Below, piece after piece: positions 1-8,811 of a stretch of DNA of 27,987 bases. Location of the stretch: NCBI GenBank assembly GCA_964471945.1, contig CAYYIJ010000020.1, positions 1-27,987 of the forward strand, in the 5' to 3' direction. A program made the translations under genes and the position numbers. The notes under the pieces are model-generated. The model did no database searches. It worked only from the letters and a program-made list of their open reading frames with translations, and was not told the origin of the DNA. The DNA comes from JASEHD01 sp964471945. GTDB lineage: Bacteria > Bacteroidota > Ignavibacteria > UBA10030 > SZUA-254. Position 1 is the first letter of the stretch. The number at the start of each line of letters is the position of its first letter.

Positions 1-48
1 TTTCTTTCACTTATTCCAATTTAACTCTTTCTATTGAATTTTTCAGGT

Positions 49-1077
49 TTATTTAACAAGCCGTAATTGTTTCAACAAGTGATAGGTTGATACTATAACG
101 AGTTCAACTAGTTTTCCTGTCGCTTGATCTGGATGTAGTTGAAGATTATTAAGGGCACAAAGAGTTTGTAGTGTTCGGAGATACCTTTTAATATCACGTT
201 TATCGGCATTTGCAATCCAAATACTCAGTTCTTGTTCCAAATATTTACTATAGTGTTGAATAAACAGTTCAGCCCTCATTAACCGAGGAGACTTTGGCTT
301 TATCTCGGCAAATATTTGCTTGAGATCTTCGGTGTATTCTTTGACGCGCGGGTCAACTTTGCGTTCGACTTCAAAATATTCGGCAACAGTAGAGATAATT
401 GATTTGAAATTTCCGGTTTCAGTAAACCGAACACGCAATGGACGTCTCGATGCAAATTGTTCTTGTCCAAACAGTATTTCAACGAACCGTAGTTTTTCGA
501 GTGCCACAACCCAGTTTCGGTAATTCCATTTCCACTTCGATGCTGGATCAAGCCAAACCGCAAAAGTTTCTGCAAAATCTTCATCGGGATGTTTCTGGGC
601 ATAATGGGGATGACCTATGTAATGTAGGTAACGGACAAAATCTTTACTGCTCGGAACATAGTTGTAAAATTCAACATATCGTTTTTTGAATTTCCCAAAA
701 ACATTTTTCCAATCATCACGAATCCAGAGTTTGTAAGCATAATTAATTGCATGACCGGTTTCATGCCGCAAGATCATCATTATTTCTTCTTTTGTGTAGG
801 AAATATAATACTTTTCGGCAAGTCGACGAAGGTTGCTGTTGGCAATGTAAAATGGAATCTCGACTGAACCTGTTTGATCTATGCATCCCCAGGGTTCTTC
901 ACCAAAATAAAAATGTGGAAAATATTCAATATGCTTTCGTTTTAATTCGTGACGTAATTGTATCAGGCATTCCCTGAGAGTACCTTCGGGGCGTAAATCA
1001 AGATCGCATATCTTTGTGTTTAGTAATGCTTGGAATGATAATTCTCTAATTCTTCTGTTTTTTTTTGACAACACCAT
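49..1077 (-). CDS. Putative zinc metallopeptidase-like protein (HExxH)
   Basis: A 342-residue protein with no recognisable signal peptide or membrane segment, so probably cytoplasmic. A zincin-like motif HETGH lies at residues 105-109, followed about 60 residues later by an acidic helix, HPDEDFAETFAVWL (163-176), whose Glu could supply the third zinc ligand, as in other gluzincin-like folds. The C-terminal half is helical and charged, with no motif I recognise. The family seems to be the loosely defined putative zinc-binding metallopeptidases; the substrate is unknown. It lies downstream of clpC on the same strand but a strong terminator separates them, so it is probably expressed separately. 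The ATG has no clear Shine-Dalgarno sequence. The metal-site call is moderately sure; the function is not known. Confidence 0.7.
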   Translation of the reverse strand: MVLSKKNRRIRELSFQALLNTKICDLDLRPEGTLRECLIQLRHELKRKHIEYFPHFYFGEEPWGCIDQTGSVEIPFYIANSNLRRLAEKYYISYTKEEIMMILRHETGHAINYAYKLWIRDDWKNVFGKFKKRYVEFYNYVPSSKDFVRYLHYIGHPHYAQKHPDEDFAETFAVWLDPASKWKWNYRNWVVALEKLRFVEILFGQEQFASRRPLRVRFTETGNFKSIISTVAEYFEVERKVDPRVKEYTEDLKQIFAEIKPKSPRLMRAELFIQHYSKYLEQELSIWIANADKRDIKRYLRTLQTLCALNNLQLHPDQATGKLVELVIVSTYHLLKQLRLVK

Positions 1078-1093
1078 AATATTACTTTTAAAG

Positions 1094-1131
1094 AAAAAAC
1101 CCCTGTCTCATGAATATGATGAACAGGGGTT
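1094..1131 (-). terminator. Rho-independent terminator of clpC
   Basis: Inverted repeat AACCCCTGT (1098-1106) / ACAGGGGTT (1123-1131) with an inner TCAT/ATGA stem. Read on the minus strand it is followed by a T-rich run (complement of the A tract at 1094-1099). It lies 20 bases past the clpC stop codon and before the metallopeptidase start. Confidence 0.85.
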
Positions 1132-1150
1132 AAAGCTAAAATAAAATGTG

Positions 1151-3652
1151 CTAGGAAAAGTTAGCGTTGAATTGCTCGGCTTCGGGTTCTTTTGTTTTCT
1201 TTTTCGATTTTCTTGCCTCTGTGAAACGCAACGACTCCGTTTTGGGATTCAATTTTACCTTGATTATACTCTCTTGACCAAACTTATTACGAAGAATTTC
1301 CTCGGCAATTGGATCTTCAACATATTTTTGCATAGCCCGTTTTAACGGTCGAGCACCAAATGCAGGATCATATCCTTTATCGACAAGAAATTCTCTCGCT
1401 TGCTTTGTTAATAGAACCTTAATATCCATTGATGCCATTCTCTTCACTAATTCTCGCATCTGAATATCAATAATCTTATCAATGTGTTCATGTCCTAAAC
1501 TATGGAAAACAATCGTATCGTCGATGCGGTTAAGAAACTCTGGATTAAAAACACGCTTAACAGCATCTTCAATCGTATTTTTCATCGTCTTGTAAGTGTC
1601 TTTAGGTGTATCAATACCAAAACCGAAGCCGCTTGTTGTTTTGATATCACGAGCACCGATGTTCGATGTCATAATGATAATTGAGTTCTTGAAATCAACA
1701 CGACGCCCGAGACTGTCGGTTAGTATTCCATCATCGAAAACCTGAAGAAGAATATTGAAAACATCCGGATGAGCTTTCTCAATTTCATCTAAAAGAACAA
1801 CTGAATATGGTTTCCGACGTACTTTTTCAGTCAACTGTCCACCTTCTTCATATCCAACATAACCGGGAGGCGCACCAACGAGGCGTGAAACACTAAATTT
1901 CTCCATGTATTCGCTCATATCAATACGTATCAGTGCCTCTTCGGTATCAAACAGATAACGAGCAAGCGCTTTTGCCATTTCAGTTTTTCCAACACCGGTA
2001 GGTCCTAAAAAGATGAAAGAACCGATTGGTCGTTTTGGATCCTTCAACCCAGCGCGTGTGCGTCGGATTGCTTTACTGAGCTTTTCAATGGCTTCATCCT
2101 GCCCTACAATAGCTTTTTTCAATGCTTCTTCCATCTTCAATAGTCGCTCGGATTCAGATTGAGCGATCCTATTCATTGGTATTCCAGTCATCATGGAGAC
2201 AACATCGGCGATAGTGTCTTCATTCACGTCATGAATAACTAATTGTGTTTTTTGTTCCCAATCGAGTTTTGCGGTTTCAAGATCATGAAGTATCTTCTTT
2301 TCTAGATCTCGCAGGCGGGCTGCCTCCTCAAAGTTTTGAGTCTTTACGACATGGTTTTTAGACTGACGAACTTTCTCAAGATCAGTTTCCAAATTTAATA
2401 CCTCCTGTGGCACTTTGATGTTGGAAAGATGAACACGCGAGCCGGCTTCGTCCATAACGTCAATCGCCTTATCTGGTAAATACCTATCGGTAATGTATCT
2501 ATCGCTCAACCTTACAGCAGACTCGAGGGCTTTCTCAGAATAGTGAACAGTATGATGTTCTTCGTATTTATGTTTAATGTTGCTCAATATTTGGATCGTT
2601 TCATCAACTGATGTCGGGTCAACCATTATTTTCTGGAAGCGGCGATCAAGTGCACCATCTTTTTCAATATACTGTCGATACTCATCTAAAGTTGTCGCAC
2701 CTATACACTGCAAATCACCACGCGACAGTGCAGGTTTAAACATGTTGGATGCATCCAAAGAACCCGAAGCTCCACCAGCACCGACTATTGTATGAAGTTC
2801 ATCTATAAACAGAATCACATCTTTTGCTTTTTCAAGTTCGTTCATTACAGCTTTCATTCGCTCTTCAAATTGTCCGCGGTATTTCGTCCCGGCAACAAGT
2901 GCAGCAAGATCAAGCGTTATTACTCGTTTATCGTGAAGGACGCGGGAAATTTTCTTTTGTACGATACGAATAGCTAAACCTTCCGCTATGGCTGTTTTAC
3001 CAACTCCCGGCTCACCTATAAGCACTGGATTGTTTTTCTTTCTACGACTTAATACCTGAGCCACCCGTTCAATTTCCTTTTCACGTCCGATGATTGGATC
3101 AAGTTTATCTTCGAGTGCTAACTTTGTTAAATCTCTACCAAAGTTATCTAAAACTGGAGTTTTTGATTTCTCGGCTTTTCTCTCGACAGCAGGTATATGT
3201 GAAGGACTTGAAGGTTTTCCACTAATTATATTATCTAACTCATTTCGTACTCCATCATAGTGAATATTAAACTGGTGTAAAATTTGAGCAGCAATATTGT
3301 CATCATCTCTAAGTAAAGAGAGTAATAAATGTTCTGTACCAATGACATCCGACTTATACAGCTTAGCTTCCAAATACGTAATCTTCAGAACCTTCTCTGC
3401 TTGTTTTGTAAGGGGAATATTACCGATCGTCAATGTTCCACCTGATGTTCGAACCGTGTCTTCGATGGCTTTCTTTAACTTATAAAGGTCAACACCAAGA
3501 TTACGAAGAATTTTTACTGCAATTCCTTCTCCTTCGCGGATTATTCCGAGTAGTAGGTGTTCTGTACCAATATAATCATGTCCGAGACGTAAAGCTTCTT
3601 CCCGACTAAGTCGAATCACATCCTGAACACGATTAGAAAAATTACCTTCCAT
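1151..3652 (-). CDS. clpC: ATP-dependent Clp protease ATP-binding subunit ClpC
   Basis: An 833-residue Hsp100 AAA+ unfoldase of full ClpC length. It unfolds substrates and feeds them to ClpP, in the cytoplasm. An N-terminal double Clp-N repeat (about 1-145) is followed by AAA domain 1 with Walker A GEPGVGKT (213-220) and Walker B ending FIDE (282-285). A UVR-type coiled middle domain (about 437-455, FEEAARLRDLEKKI) distinguishes ClpC from ClpB, which has a much longer middle domain. AAA domain 2 has Walker A GPTGVGKT (550-557) and Walker B LLDE (620-623), then a Clp D2-small C-terminal domain. The start is supported by AAAGGA seven bases before the ATG and a consensus promoter 78 bases upstream. 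No ctsR or mcsA/mcsB genes adjoin it, unlike the Firmicutes arrangement. Confidence 0.97.
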   Translation of the reverse strand: MEGNFSNRVQDVIRLSREEALRLGHDYIGTEHLLLGIIREGEGIAVKILRNLGVDLYKLKKAIEDTVRTSGGTLTIGNIPLTKQAEKVLKITYLEAKLYKSDVIGTEHLLLSLLRDDDNIAAQILHQFNIHYDGVRNELDNIISGKPSSPSHIPAVERKAEKSKTPVLDNFGRDLTKLALEDKLDPIIGREKEIERVAQVLSRRKKNNPVLIGEPGVGKTAIAEGLAIRIVQKKISRVLHDKRVITLDLAALVAGTKYRGQFEERMKAVMNELEKAKDVILFIDELHTIVGAGGASGSLDASNMFKPALSRGDLQCIGATTLDEYRQYIEKDGALDRRFQKIMVDPTSVDETIQILSNIKHKYEEHHTVHYSEKALESAVRLSDRYITDRYLPDKAIDVMDEAGSRVHLSNIKVPQEVLNLETDLEKVRQSKNHVVKTQNFEEAARLRDLEKKILHDLETAKLDWEQKTQLVIHDVNEDTIADVVSMMTGIPMNRIAQSESERLLKMEEALKKAIVGQDEAIEKLSKAIRRTRAGLKDPKRPIGSFIFLGPTGVGKTEMAKALARYLFDTEEALIRIDMSEYMEKFSVSRLVGAPPGYVGYEEGGQLTEKVRRKPYSVVLLDEIEKAHPDVFNILLQVFDDGILTDSLGRRVDFKNSIIIMTSNIGARDIKTTSGFGFGIDTPKDTYKTMKNTIEDAVKRVFNPEFLNRIDDTIVFHSLGHEHIDKIIDIQMRELVKRMASMDIKVLLTKQAREFLVDKGYDPAFGARPLKRAMQKYVEDPIAEEILRNKFGQESIIKVKLNPKTESLRFTEARKSKKKTKEPEAEQFNANFS

Positions 3653-3729
3653 TGAGATTCCTTTGATTTATTATTAACGATTCTATAATATTGAACAATA
3701 ATTTAGATGATTATACTCCATCTGAAATC

Positions 3730-3758
3730 AATATAATTAAATCGGTATGATTAGTCAA
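3730..3758 (-). promoter_or_regulatory. Sigma-70-type promoter of clpC
   Basis: On the minus strand: TTGACT (3758-3753), 17-base spacer, TATATT (3735-3730). The predicted start lies about 70 bases upstream of the clpC ATG. Hexamers and spacing are near consensus; no experimental support. Confidence 0.65.
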
Positions 3759-3768
3759 ATATCGAAGA

Positions 3769-3797
3769 TTGACTTTTTTACAGAATTTTCATATATT
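3769..3797 (+). promoter_or_regulatory. Sigma-70-type promoter of tRNA-Asn
   Basis: TTGACT (3769-3774), exactly 17 bases, TATATT (3792-3797), about 57 bases before the mature tRNA 5' end. The hexamers and spacer length are the same as in the divergent clpC promoter; the two -35 boxes are only 10 bases apart. Confidence 0.65.
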
Positions 3798-3853
3798 TTG
3801 TTGTACTTTTTCTTAAAAAGTCTTTTTGTGGATAATAATTAAGAAGAAAAAAT

Positions 3854-3925
3854 TCCGCAGTAGCTCAATGGTGGAGCATCCGGCTGTTAACCGGAGGGTT
3901 ACAAGTTCGAGTCTTGTCTGCGGAG
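3854..3925 (+). tRNA. tRNA-Asn (anticodon GTT)
   Basis: Full cloverleaf. Acceptor stem TCCGCAG / CTGCGGA with discriminator G at 3925; D arm GCTC...GAGC; anticodon stem TCCGG / CCGGA around loop CTGTTAA, giving anticodon GTT; T arm ACAAG / CTTGT with loop TTCGAGT. The 3' CCA is not encoded (GCT follows) and must be added by nucleotidyltransferase. A promoter lies upstream and a terminator hairpin directly downstream, so this is a single-gene transcription unit. No att-like duplication of the tRNA 3' end was seen. Confidence 0.97.
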
Positions 3926-3929
3926 CTCT

Positions 3930-3960
3930 AATCCCAACGAACTGGTTGGGATTTTCATTT
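3930..3960 (+). terminator. Terminator after tRNA-Asn
   Basis: Perfect 9-base stem AATCCCAAC (3930-3938) / GTTGGGATT (3945-3953) with a six-base loop, followed by TTCATTT. It starts five bases after the tRNA. Confidence 0.8.
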
Positions 3961-4149
3961 TATGCGGTACGGTGTTTACATATTGTACTCATTATTACAT
4001 TTGCCAATCTGAGAACCCGGAAAGACGTTTAGAATCTCACAACACAATTTAGAAAGGATCGACCAAAGTTTATAGTTGAATGTCACGTTGTTTTTTCATA
4101 CCTTTCATCATACTTATATTTCAACAATAAAATTAAAGAAGTCACAGCA

Positions 4150-4500
4150 ATGCAAATATATATTGGAAATTTACCCTTAGAATATACTAATGCAGAATTG
4201 AGAACAATGTTCGAAGCATTCGGCATTGTAAAAGAAGCAGCAATCGGGTATAATAAAAAAACAAATGTCTCAGAAGGGTACGGCATTGTTATTATGTCTG
4301 TAAAATCTGAAGCTCGCGCTGCTGTTAAAGGATTGCGGGGAAAAGAATTTCAGGGAAAACCGTTAAGAGTTACAATTCTAAAACCTGGTGATGTATTTCA
4401 TACACAGGAAACCGGAAGATCAGGAAAACATATTATGAAAAACAGCGGAACATTTCGCGGAACATCCGTAATCAGACGTGGTAGTCAACGCGGAAGTTGA
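4150..4500 (+). CDS. RRM-domain RNA-binding protein
   Basis: A 116-residue protein with one RNA recognition motif (about 1-78) and a short basic Gly/Arg/Ser-rich tail (about 85-116). RNP2 is IYIGNL (3-8) and RNP1 is EGYGIVIM (42-49); the usual RNP1 aromatics are reduced to one Tyr plus Ile, so RNA affinity may differ from canonical members. The family corresponds to the small single-RRM proteins of cyanobacteria and Bacteroidota/Chlorobiota, often cold-induced and thought to act as RNA chaperones. AAAGAAG about ten bases before the ATG can serve as ribosome-binding site. The gene is monocistronic and convergent with the S15-like hydrolase, with only 15 bases between their stop codons. The 224 bases between the tRNA and this gene hold only the tRNA terminator and no other gene. 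Confidence 0.9.
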   Translation: MQIYIGNLPLEYTNAELRTMFEAFGIVKEAAIGYNKKTNVSEGYGIVIMSVKSEARAAVKGLRGKEFQGKPLRVTILKPGDVFHTQETGRSGKHIMKNSGTFRGTSVIRRGSQRGS

Positions 4501-4515
4501 TTAATACTGATGATA

Positions 4516-6390
4516 CTATTTCACCAGTAACAATTTTTTCACATCTCGGTACTGTTTCGTTGAAAGCTCATATAGATAGATACCGCTGGAAACTTTACTG
4601 CCATCCCATTTAATATGATATTCTCCAGCAGGTTTAACCTCATTCACAAGTGTTTGAACTTCCCTTCCTATCATATCGAATATTTTCAATGAAACAAAGC
4701 CAGAATTCTTTATTCTAAAAAAGATTGTCGTAACCGGATTAAAAGGGTTTGGGTAATTTTGGGAAAGATAAATTTCTTTTGGATTATTCGAGCGGCGGGA
4801 TAAACTATTATCAACCGGCAACGAAAATATAGGAAGTTCGATATAACTCGGTTGAGTTGTATTCATCGCTATTAAAGTCCGACTCCGTTTGAACACTGGA
4901 ACAACAAATGGGCGCCTTCCCATCACAAAACGATTGGTAATATCGAGATTGCTTATTTCAATACGGATTGAATTACCCGCTTTGAATCGATGAGCATGTC
5001 CATAGCCATCCACATCGATGGTATCCCAAATTCCCGTTTGATTATTCCTACCTGTATAATTAATCCGATTCACAAAAAATTTTTCATTTGATGGCTCGAC
5101 TTCAAAAACTTGCACGTTTATCTGGAATGTATTAGTATCTGAGTTAACGAAAAGATTCATTCGTGGTATGCCGACCCAATCAACATTATTTGGAATGGGT
5201 GATGTTTGGAATATTAACGATTGTTGATAAAAAGCGGAATCAAACCACTCTCCTTGGAAATCATCCCAGAATGCCCAATAAAATGTATAAGTCGGATCTC
5301 GGTAGTCGTTTAGAAGAACCATGCTATGATTCGAGTCAGTAGGCGGCAAATCAGTTAATACCCCATTGGCATTAAGATAAAATTTCACCGGCACGGTATT
5401 TGGCGGAGGCCAAGAATCAAGTGTCTGACGTGTCCATTCAAAATAACCATTTGTATCCATAGGTAAGCTGCTGTGGGCATAGACAATATCGGGTTCGAGT
5501 AGGATTCCTGTTTGTTCTTTTTTTAAAAATTCGTCAAACCAACGAGTCAGCCAATCAAATTGGAAGCTCCACTCTGCTGAAATCTCGTCTGAATAATGTC
5601 CACCGGTGCCAAGATATAATTTTGCTGCAACACTCTGAGTTGGATATGCAAGATAGTTATTGACAGTTTCGTTCGCACGAAAATAATGATCTTGCCATTT
5701 TCCAAAGAGCATCAATGGTGTAACAGCATTTTGTAGATCGGTGAGTTTAATATCTCTCTCACCAACAAACATATTGTAAAAAGCATCGTAATCATCATCA
5801 AGTAAAAAATTAAAAAGAGTATCTCGCACAGCATCATACTGAACAGTGTTTGAGTAGAGTAGATACATCAAAGTTGAGCGATAACAACCGTTAACAAGTA
5901 TATCGGAAGCCCAGCGTGCGCCAATTTCATCGGCAGTAACAGCTTGAATAGGAAGTTTGTCGGCTGCTGCCCATAATCCATGTAAACCTCCTTGCGAGCC
6001 ACCTGTAATACCAACCAAGTTTGTATCGATTTCTGCAAGACTTCGCACATAATTAATTATTGTCACTAAATCTTTCCGCTCAAGACTTGACATGATTGTA
6101 GAAAGACCTTCGCTATTCCCATGCCCTCGAACAGAATATGTAAACGTAAAATAACCCATATTAGCAAAAGCTTGAGCTGATAGCATGGTCTCGTCCTTTT
6201 CCATGCCAAATCCATGCACAAAAATTATCGCCGGGAATCCACCTTTTGGTTTTGGAGATGTAGGTACATAGTATGTTGCGTCAAGTTTTACAGAATCAAC
6301 TGTTTGAACTGTAACATCATACCTTGTTTGTCCTAATCCTACCCATATCGCCACAACAGAAACAAAAATAATTTTAACAATCGTATTCAT
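4516..6390 (-). CDS. Exported S15-like alpha/beta hydrolase with T9SS C-terminal sorting domain
   Basis: A 624-residue protein. An N-terminal signal peptide (about 1-20, hydrophobic core ending GLGQ) is followed by an alpha/beta-hydrolase core of the X-Pro dipeptidyl-peptidase/CocE (S15) type. The nucleophile elbow GGSQGG places Ser132; Asp234 (KWQDHY) and His265 (GGHYSD) are plausible other triad members; oxyanion motif HGFG is at 59-62. A beta-sandwich region (about 330-520) matches the S15 C-terminal domain. Residues 541-624 form a type A sorting domain with YLSQNYPNPFNP, GREVQTLVNE and SSGIYLY, typical of type IX secretion in Ignavibacteria and Bacteroidota. It is therefore probably secreted or surface-attached and cleaves peptides or esters; substrate unknown. 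It is a single gene flanked by the redox operon terminator upstream. Confidence 0.88.
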   Translation of the reverse strand: MNTIVKIIFVSVVAIWVGLGQTRYDVTVQTVDSVKLDATYYVPTSPKPKGGFPAIIFVHGFGMEKDETMLSAQAFANMGYFTFTYSVRGHGNSEGLSTIMSSLERKDLVTIINYVRSLAEIDTNLVGITGGSQGGLHGLWAAADKLPIQAVTADEIGARWASDILVNGCYRSTLMYLLYSNTVQYDAVRDTLFNFLLDDDYDAFYNMFVGERDIKLTDLQNAVTPLMLFGKWQDHYFRANETVNNYLAYPTQSVAAKLYLGTGGHYSDEISAEWSFQFDWLTRWFDEFLKKEQTGILLEPDIVYAHSSLPMDTNGYFEWTRQTLDSWPPPNTVPVKFYLNANGVLTDLPPTDSNHSMVLLNDYRDPTYTFYWAFWDDFQGEWFDSAFYQQSLIFQTSPIPNNVDWVGIPRMNLFVNSDTNTFQINVQVFEVEPSNEKFFVNRINYTGRNNQTGIWDTIDVDGYGHAHRFKAGNSIRIEISNLDITNRFVMGRRPFVVPVFKRSRTLIAMNTTQPSYIELPIFSLPVDNSLSRRSNNPKEIYLSQNYPNPFNPVTTIFFRIKNSGFVSLKIFDMIGREVQTLVNEVKPAGEYHIKWDGSKVSSGIYLYELSTKQYRDVKKLLLVK

Positions 6391-6412
6391 AAAAATTTAT
6401 TTTAAACCTTCT

Positions 6413-6443
6413 CAAATCTAAAATTTCCTTACATAAAAACAAA
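6413..6443 (-). promoter_or_regulatory. Possible Bacteroidota-type promoter of the S15-like hydrolase
   Basis: On the minus strand TTTG, 19 bases, TAGATTTG, matching the Bacteroidota -33/-7 pattern TTTG-N19-TAnnTTTG. It lies 23 bases from the ATG, giving a very short leader. In AT-rich DNA chance matches are common, so this is tentative. Confidence 0.3.
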
Positions 6444-6481
6444 ATAAGGTAAGCATTCACCGCATAGAACGTTGAGTAAAT

Positions 6482-6511
6482 AAAAAAGCCCCGCCGATAA
6501 TCGATGGGGCT
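6482..6511 (-). terminator. Terminator of the cytochrome operon
   Basis: Stem GCCCC (6488-6492) / GGGGC (6506-6510) with an inner CGAT-A-ATCG stem, followed on the minus strand by six T. It lies about 50 bases past the ccmF stop codon. A T-rich run also follows on the plus strand, but no plus-strand gene needs it. Confidence 0.85.
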
Positions 6512-6559
6512 TTTATTCTTTTTATTTCACAGCGAACTGAAGTCCACTCTACAAAATTA

Positions 6560-8791
6560 TCACTCTGCTTTTTGAAGCATTCGTCTCCGCCATGCAATCA
6601 GTGTTCCGACCATAATCAACACAACGCCCGTCCAAACAACCATCATCAATGGTTTGATGCTTATATCAACAACAAGTGCCTGCGTGATAGGAGCTTCTTC
6701 GTGCTGGCATACACCGTGAAGCTCAACTATTATTTTTTTCTCTTCTACACTTAATGCATTCAAGGTAATATGCGGCTTTGTACCAGAAGTAATTTGCCCA
6801 TTTATTATTGGTAATTCTGCGGGTATCGGGGTACGCTGATTGTTTGCGTCATACGATAAGATTGGAATGGCATCGTAAATTTTGCCATTAACTTCAATAT
6901 TTAGTACTGCCCCGACTCTCATAGCTCCTATCTCAGAATGTTGACCAACATCGAACTTCACGAAAGTAATTTTATATCCTTCAAGTTCTTTCGTTTCACC
7001 TTTTATTAACTCATACATTGCATGGTGAGCATGCTCACCACCAGATGTTTGCAGTTCAAGCGGAGAAATATACAAATCCTTTAGCGGCAGTACTTTTATA
7101 TCCGGCTCGCGCATAACAGCTTGATTTATTTGACTGAAGTATAACTTGGGATGAGCAGAAAAGGAACTTTTTCCGTCTGATACCTCAATCTCCATTATAG
7201 GTTTTAATGCTTCTGGATTGGGAATACCTTTGAATGTAAAATTATAACCGTAAGCAGATTGCGACTCACCCTGTTTAAGAATTAACTGTTTCGATTCATC
7301 GAAACTGCCTGATCCAACAATTCCAATCAGCAATAACGCAACTCCGATATGCGAAAGCGGTCCGCCAATTTGCAACCAACCCGAACGGTATTGCCTGAAT
7401 GTTATTATCACATTTGAAATCAGAGCGAATGCTGATGCCCCAACAAACAGTAAAAGGGTAAATGATGTTACGCCGGCAACATAAGCAATAACGCATGAAA
7501 GCATTGTCAGTATCAACGACATTGAGTATCTTTTAAAGAAAATGAATTTCTTTTCTTCTATCCAACTCGTGAATGGTGTAATTCCTAACAGTAACGCCAT
7601 CGCTATTGCAACCGGAAGATTCACTTTATTGTAGAAGGAAATATCAACCTGCGAAGCTTTGCCAAATAAACTGGAGATAATCGGAGAAGACATTCCAACA
7701 AACGTGAATAGCGCGGCTGCGCCCAAAACGTACATGCTCAATAGAAGTAATAATTCTCTATTTAAACTTGATATGTCTACTTTTGGAGATGTAATTTCAC
7801 TAAACCGTGTAGCCAATAAACCAAATCCCAGTGCAATACTTACTACTATTACGCCAATTAAATAATTGTTGATTCCTAAATCAACGAATGAGTGAACTGA
7901 AAAATCTGCTAGCACCCCGCTTCGTGTAAGAAACGTTGCATACAAAACGAGTATGAATGTTATAAGTGCTAAGAAGATGTTTGTCCTTTGCAGCGACCCT
8001 TTTGCTTTGAACACAACAAATCCGTGAATCGCAATGAGCATGATTATCCAGGGAACAAGCGATGAGTTTTCAACTGGATCCCAGCCCCAATATCCGCCCC
8101 AGCCAAGAACTTCATAAGCCCAAAATCCACCGATGATGATACCGGCGCCTAAAGATACAGCAGCAAAAAGCATCCACGAAAAACCAGAATTAATCCAGTG
8201 ATCGTACTTCCGTCTTGCTAATCCGGAAATAACCAGTGCGAACGGAAAAGTAGCCGCGGCATATCCCACAAAAAGAATCGGTGGATGAACTGCCATCCAC
8301 GGATCTTGCAGCAACGGATTCAATCCTCTTCCGTCTAATGGAACAGGTGTTATTAATTCAAACGGACTCTTAATTAACAATAAAAGATAGAAGAACGCAG
8401 AAAAAGCGCTCACAACCGCCATTGCATAGTTGTCATCTCCATTTGATTTTTTGAGGAAGAATAGTCCCATCAAACCGACGAATAAAGCCCAAAGTAAAAA
8501 CGTTCCCTCTTGACCTGCCCAGAAAGCGGAAATTAAATAAATCAAAGGTAGGTCTTTCGAACTGTAACCGTTAACGTATGAATATTGGAATTGATGTGTG
8601 AAGAAAGCATACCACAATACTGCAGAGGCAATCAAGCTTGCAGCTACCGAAACATAATATAAACGGGATGCAATTTTCTGCCGACCGATTTGTACTGTTT
8701 GATGCTTTGTCTGTTCGTTTCTGATGAATGCAATCAATGCACCAAGTGATGCAAAGAATGCGATTAAAATACTAAGATGACCTAAATTCAT
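6560..8791 (-). CDS. ccmF: Cytochrome c heme lyase CcmF
   Basis: A 743-residue polytopic membrane protein of the CcmF/NrfE family, which attaches heme to apocytochrome c on the periplasmic side in system I maturation. The tryptophan-rich WWD heme-handling motif GWGGYWGWDPVENSS lies at about 230-244. Four histidines sit where CcmF family ligands are expected: His169 (AVHPP), His256 (AIHGF), His300 (FSVHSF) and His481 (PLSHIG). The large soluble segment (about 500-710) precedes a final transmembrane helix. It starts 20 bases after the 11-heme cytochrome gene, so it is the last gene of the cytochrome operon. No other ccm gene is in the window; they must lie elsewhere, or this is an operon-dedicated lyase. 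Confidence 0.93.
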   Translation of the reverse strand: MNLGHLSILIAFFASLGALIAFIRNEQTKHQTVQIGRQKIASRLYYVSVAASLIASAVLWYAFFTHQFQYSYVNGYSSKDLPLIYLISAFWAGQEGTFLLWALFVGLMGLFFLKKSNGDDNYAMAVVSAFSAFFYLLLLIKSPFELITPVPLDGRGLNPLLQDPWMAVHPPILFVGYAAATFPFALVISGLARRKYDHWINSGFSWMLFAAVSLGAGIIIGGFWAYEVLGWGGYWGWDPVENSSLVPWIIMLIAIHGFVVFKAKGSLQRTNIFLALITFILVLYATFLTRSGVLADFSVHSFVDLGINNYLIGVIVVSIALGFGLLATRFSEITSPKVDISSLNRELLLLLSMYVLGAAALFTFVGMSSPIISSLFGKASQVDISFYNKVNLPVAIAMALLLGITPFTSWIEEKKFIFFKRYSMSLILTMLSCVIAYVAGVTSFTLLLFVGASAFALISNVIITFRQYRSGWLQIGGPLSHIGVALLLIGIVGSGSFDESKQLILKQGESQSAYGYNFTFKGIPNPEALKPIMEIEVSDGKSSFSAHPKLYFSQINQAVMREPDIKVLPLKDLYISPLELQTSGGEHAHHAMYELIKGETKELEGYKITFVKFDVGQHSEIGAMRVGAVLNIEVNGKIYDAIPILSYDANNQRTPIPAELPIINGQITSGTKPHITLNALSVEEKKIIVELHGVCQHEEAPITQALVVDISIKPLMMVVWTGVVLIMVGTLIAWRRRMLQKAE

Positions 8792-8811
8792 AATATCATT
8801 TTCTCACTTTT

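Noticed and set aside
3854..3960. tRNA-Asn as an integration site for a mobile element
   Set aside because: No integrase, no repeat of the tRNA 3' end, and a normal terminator follows directly.
4083..4286. Minus-strand 67-codon frame overlapping the RRM gene start
   Set aside because: It is antisense to the RRM domain and has no recognisable features.
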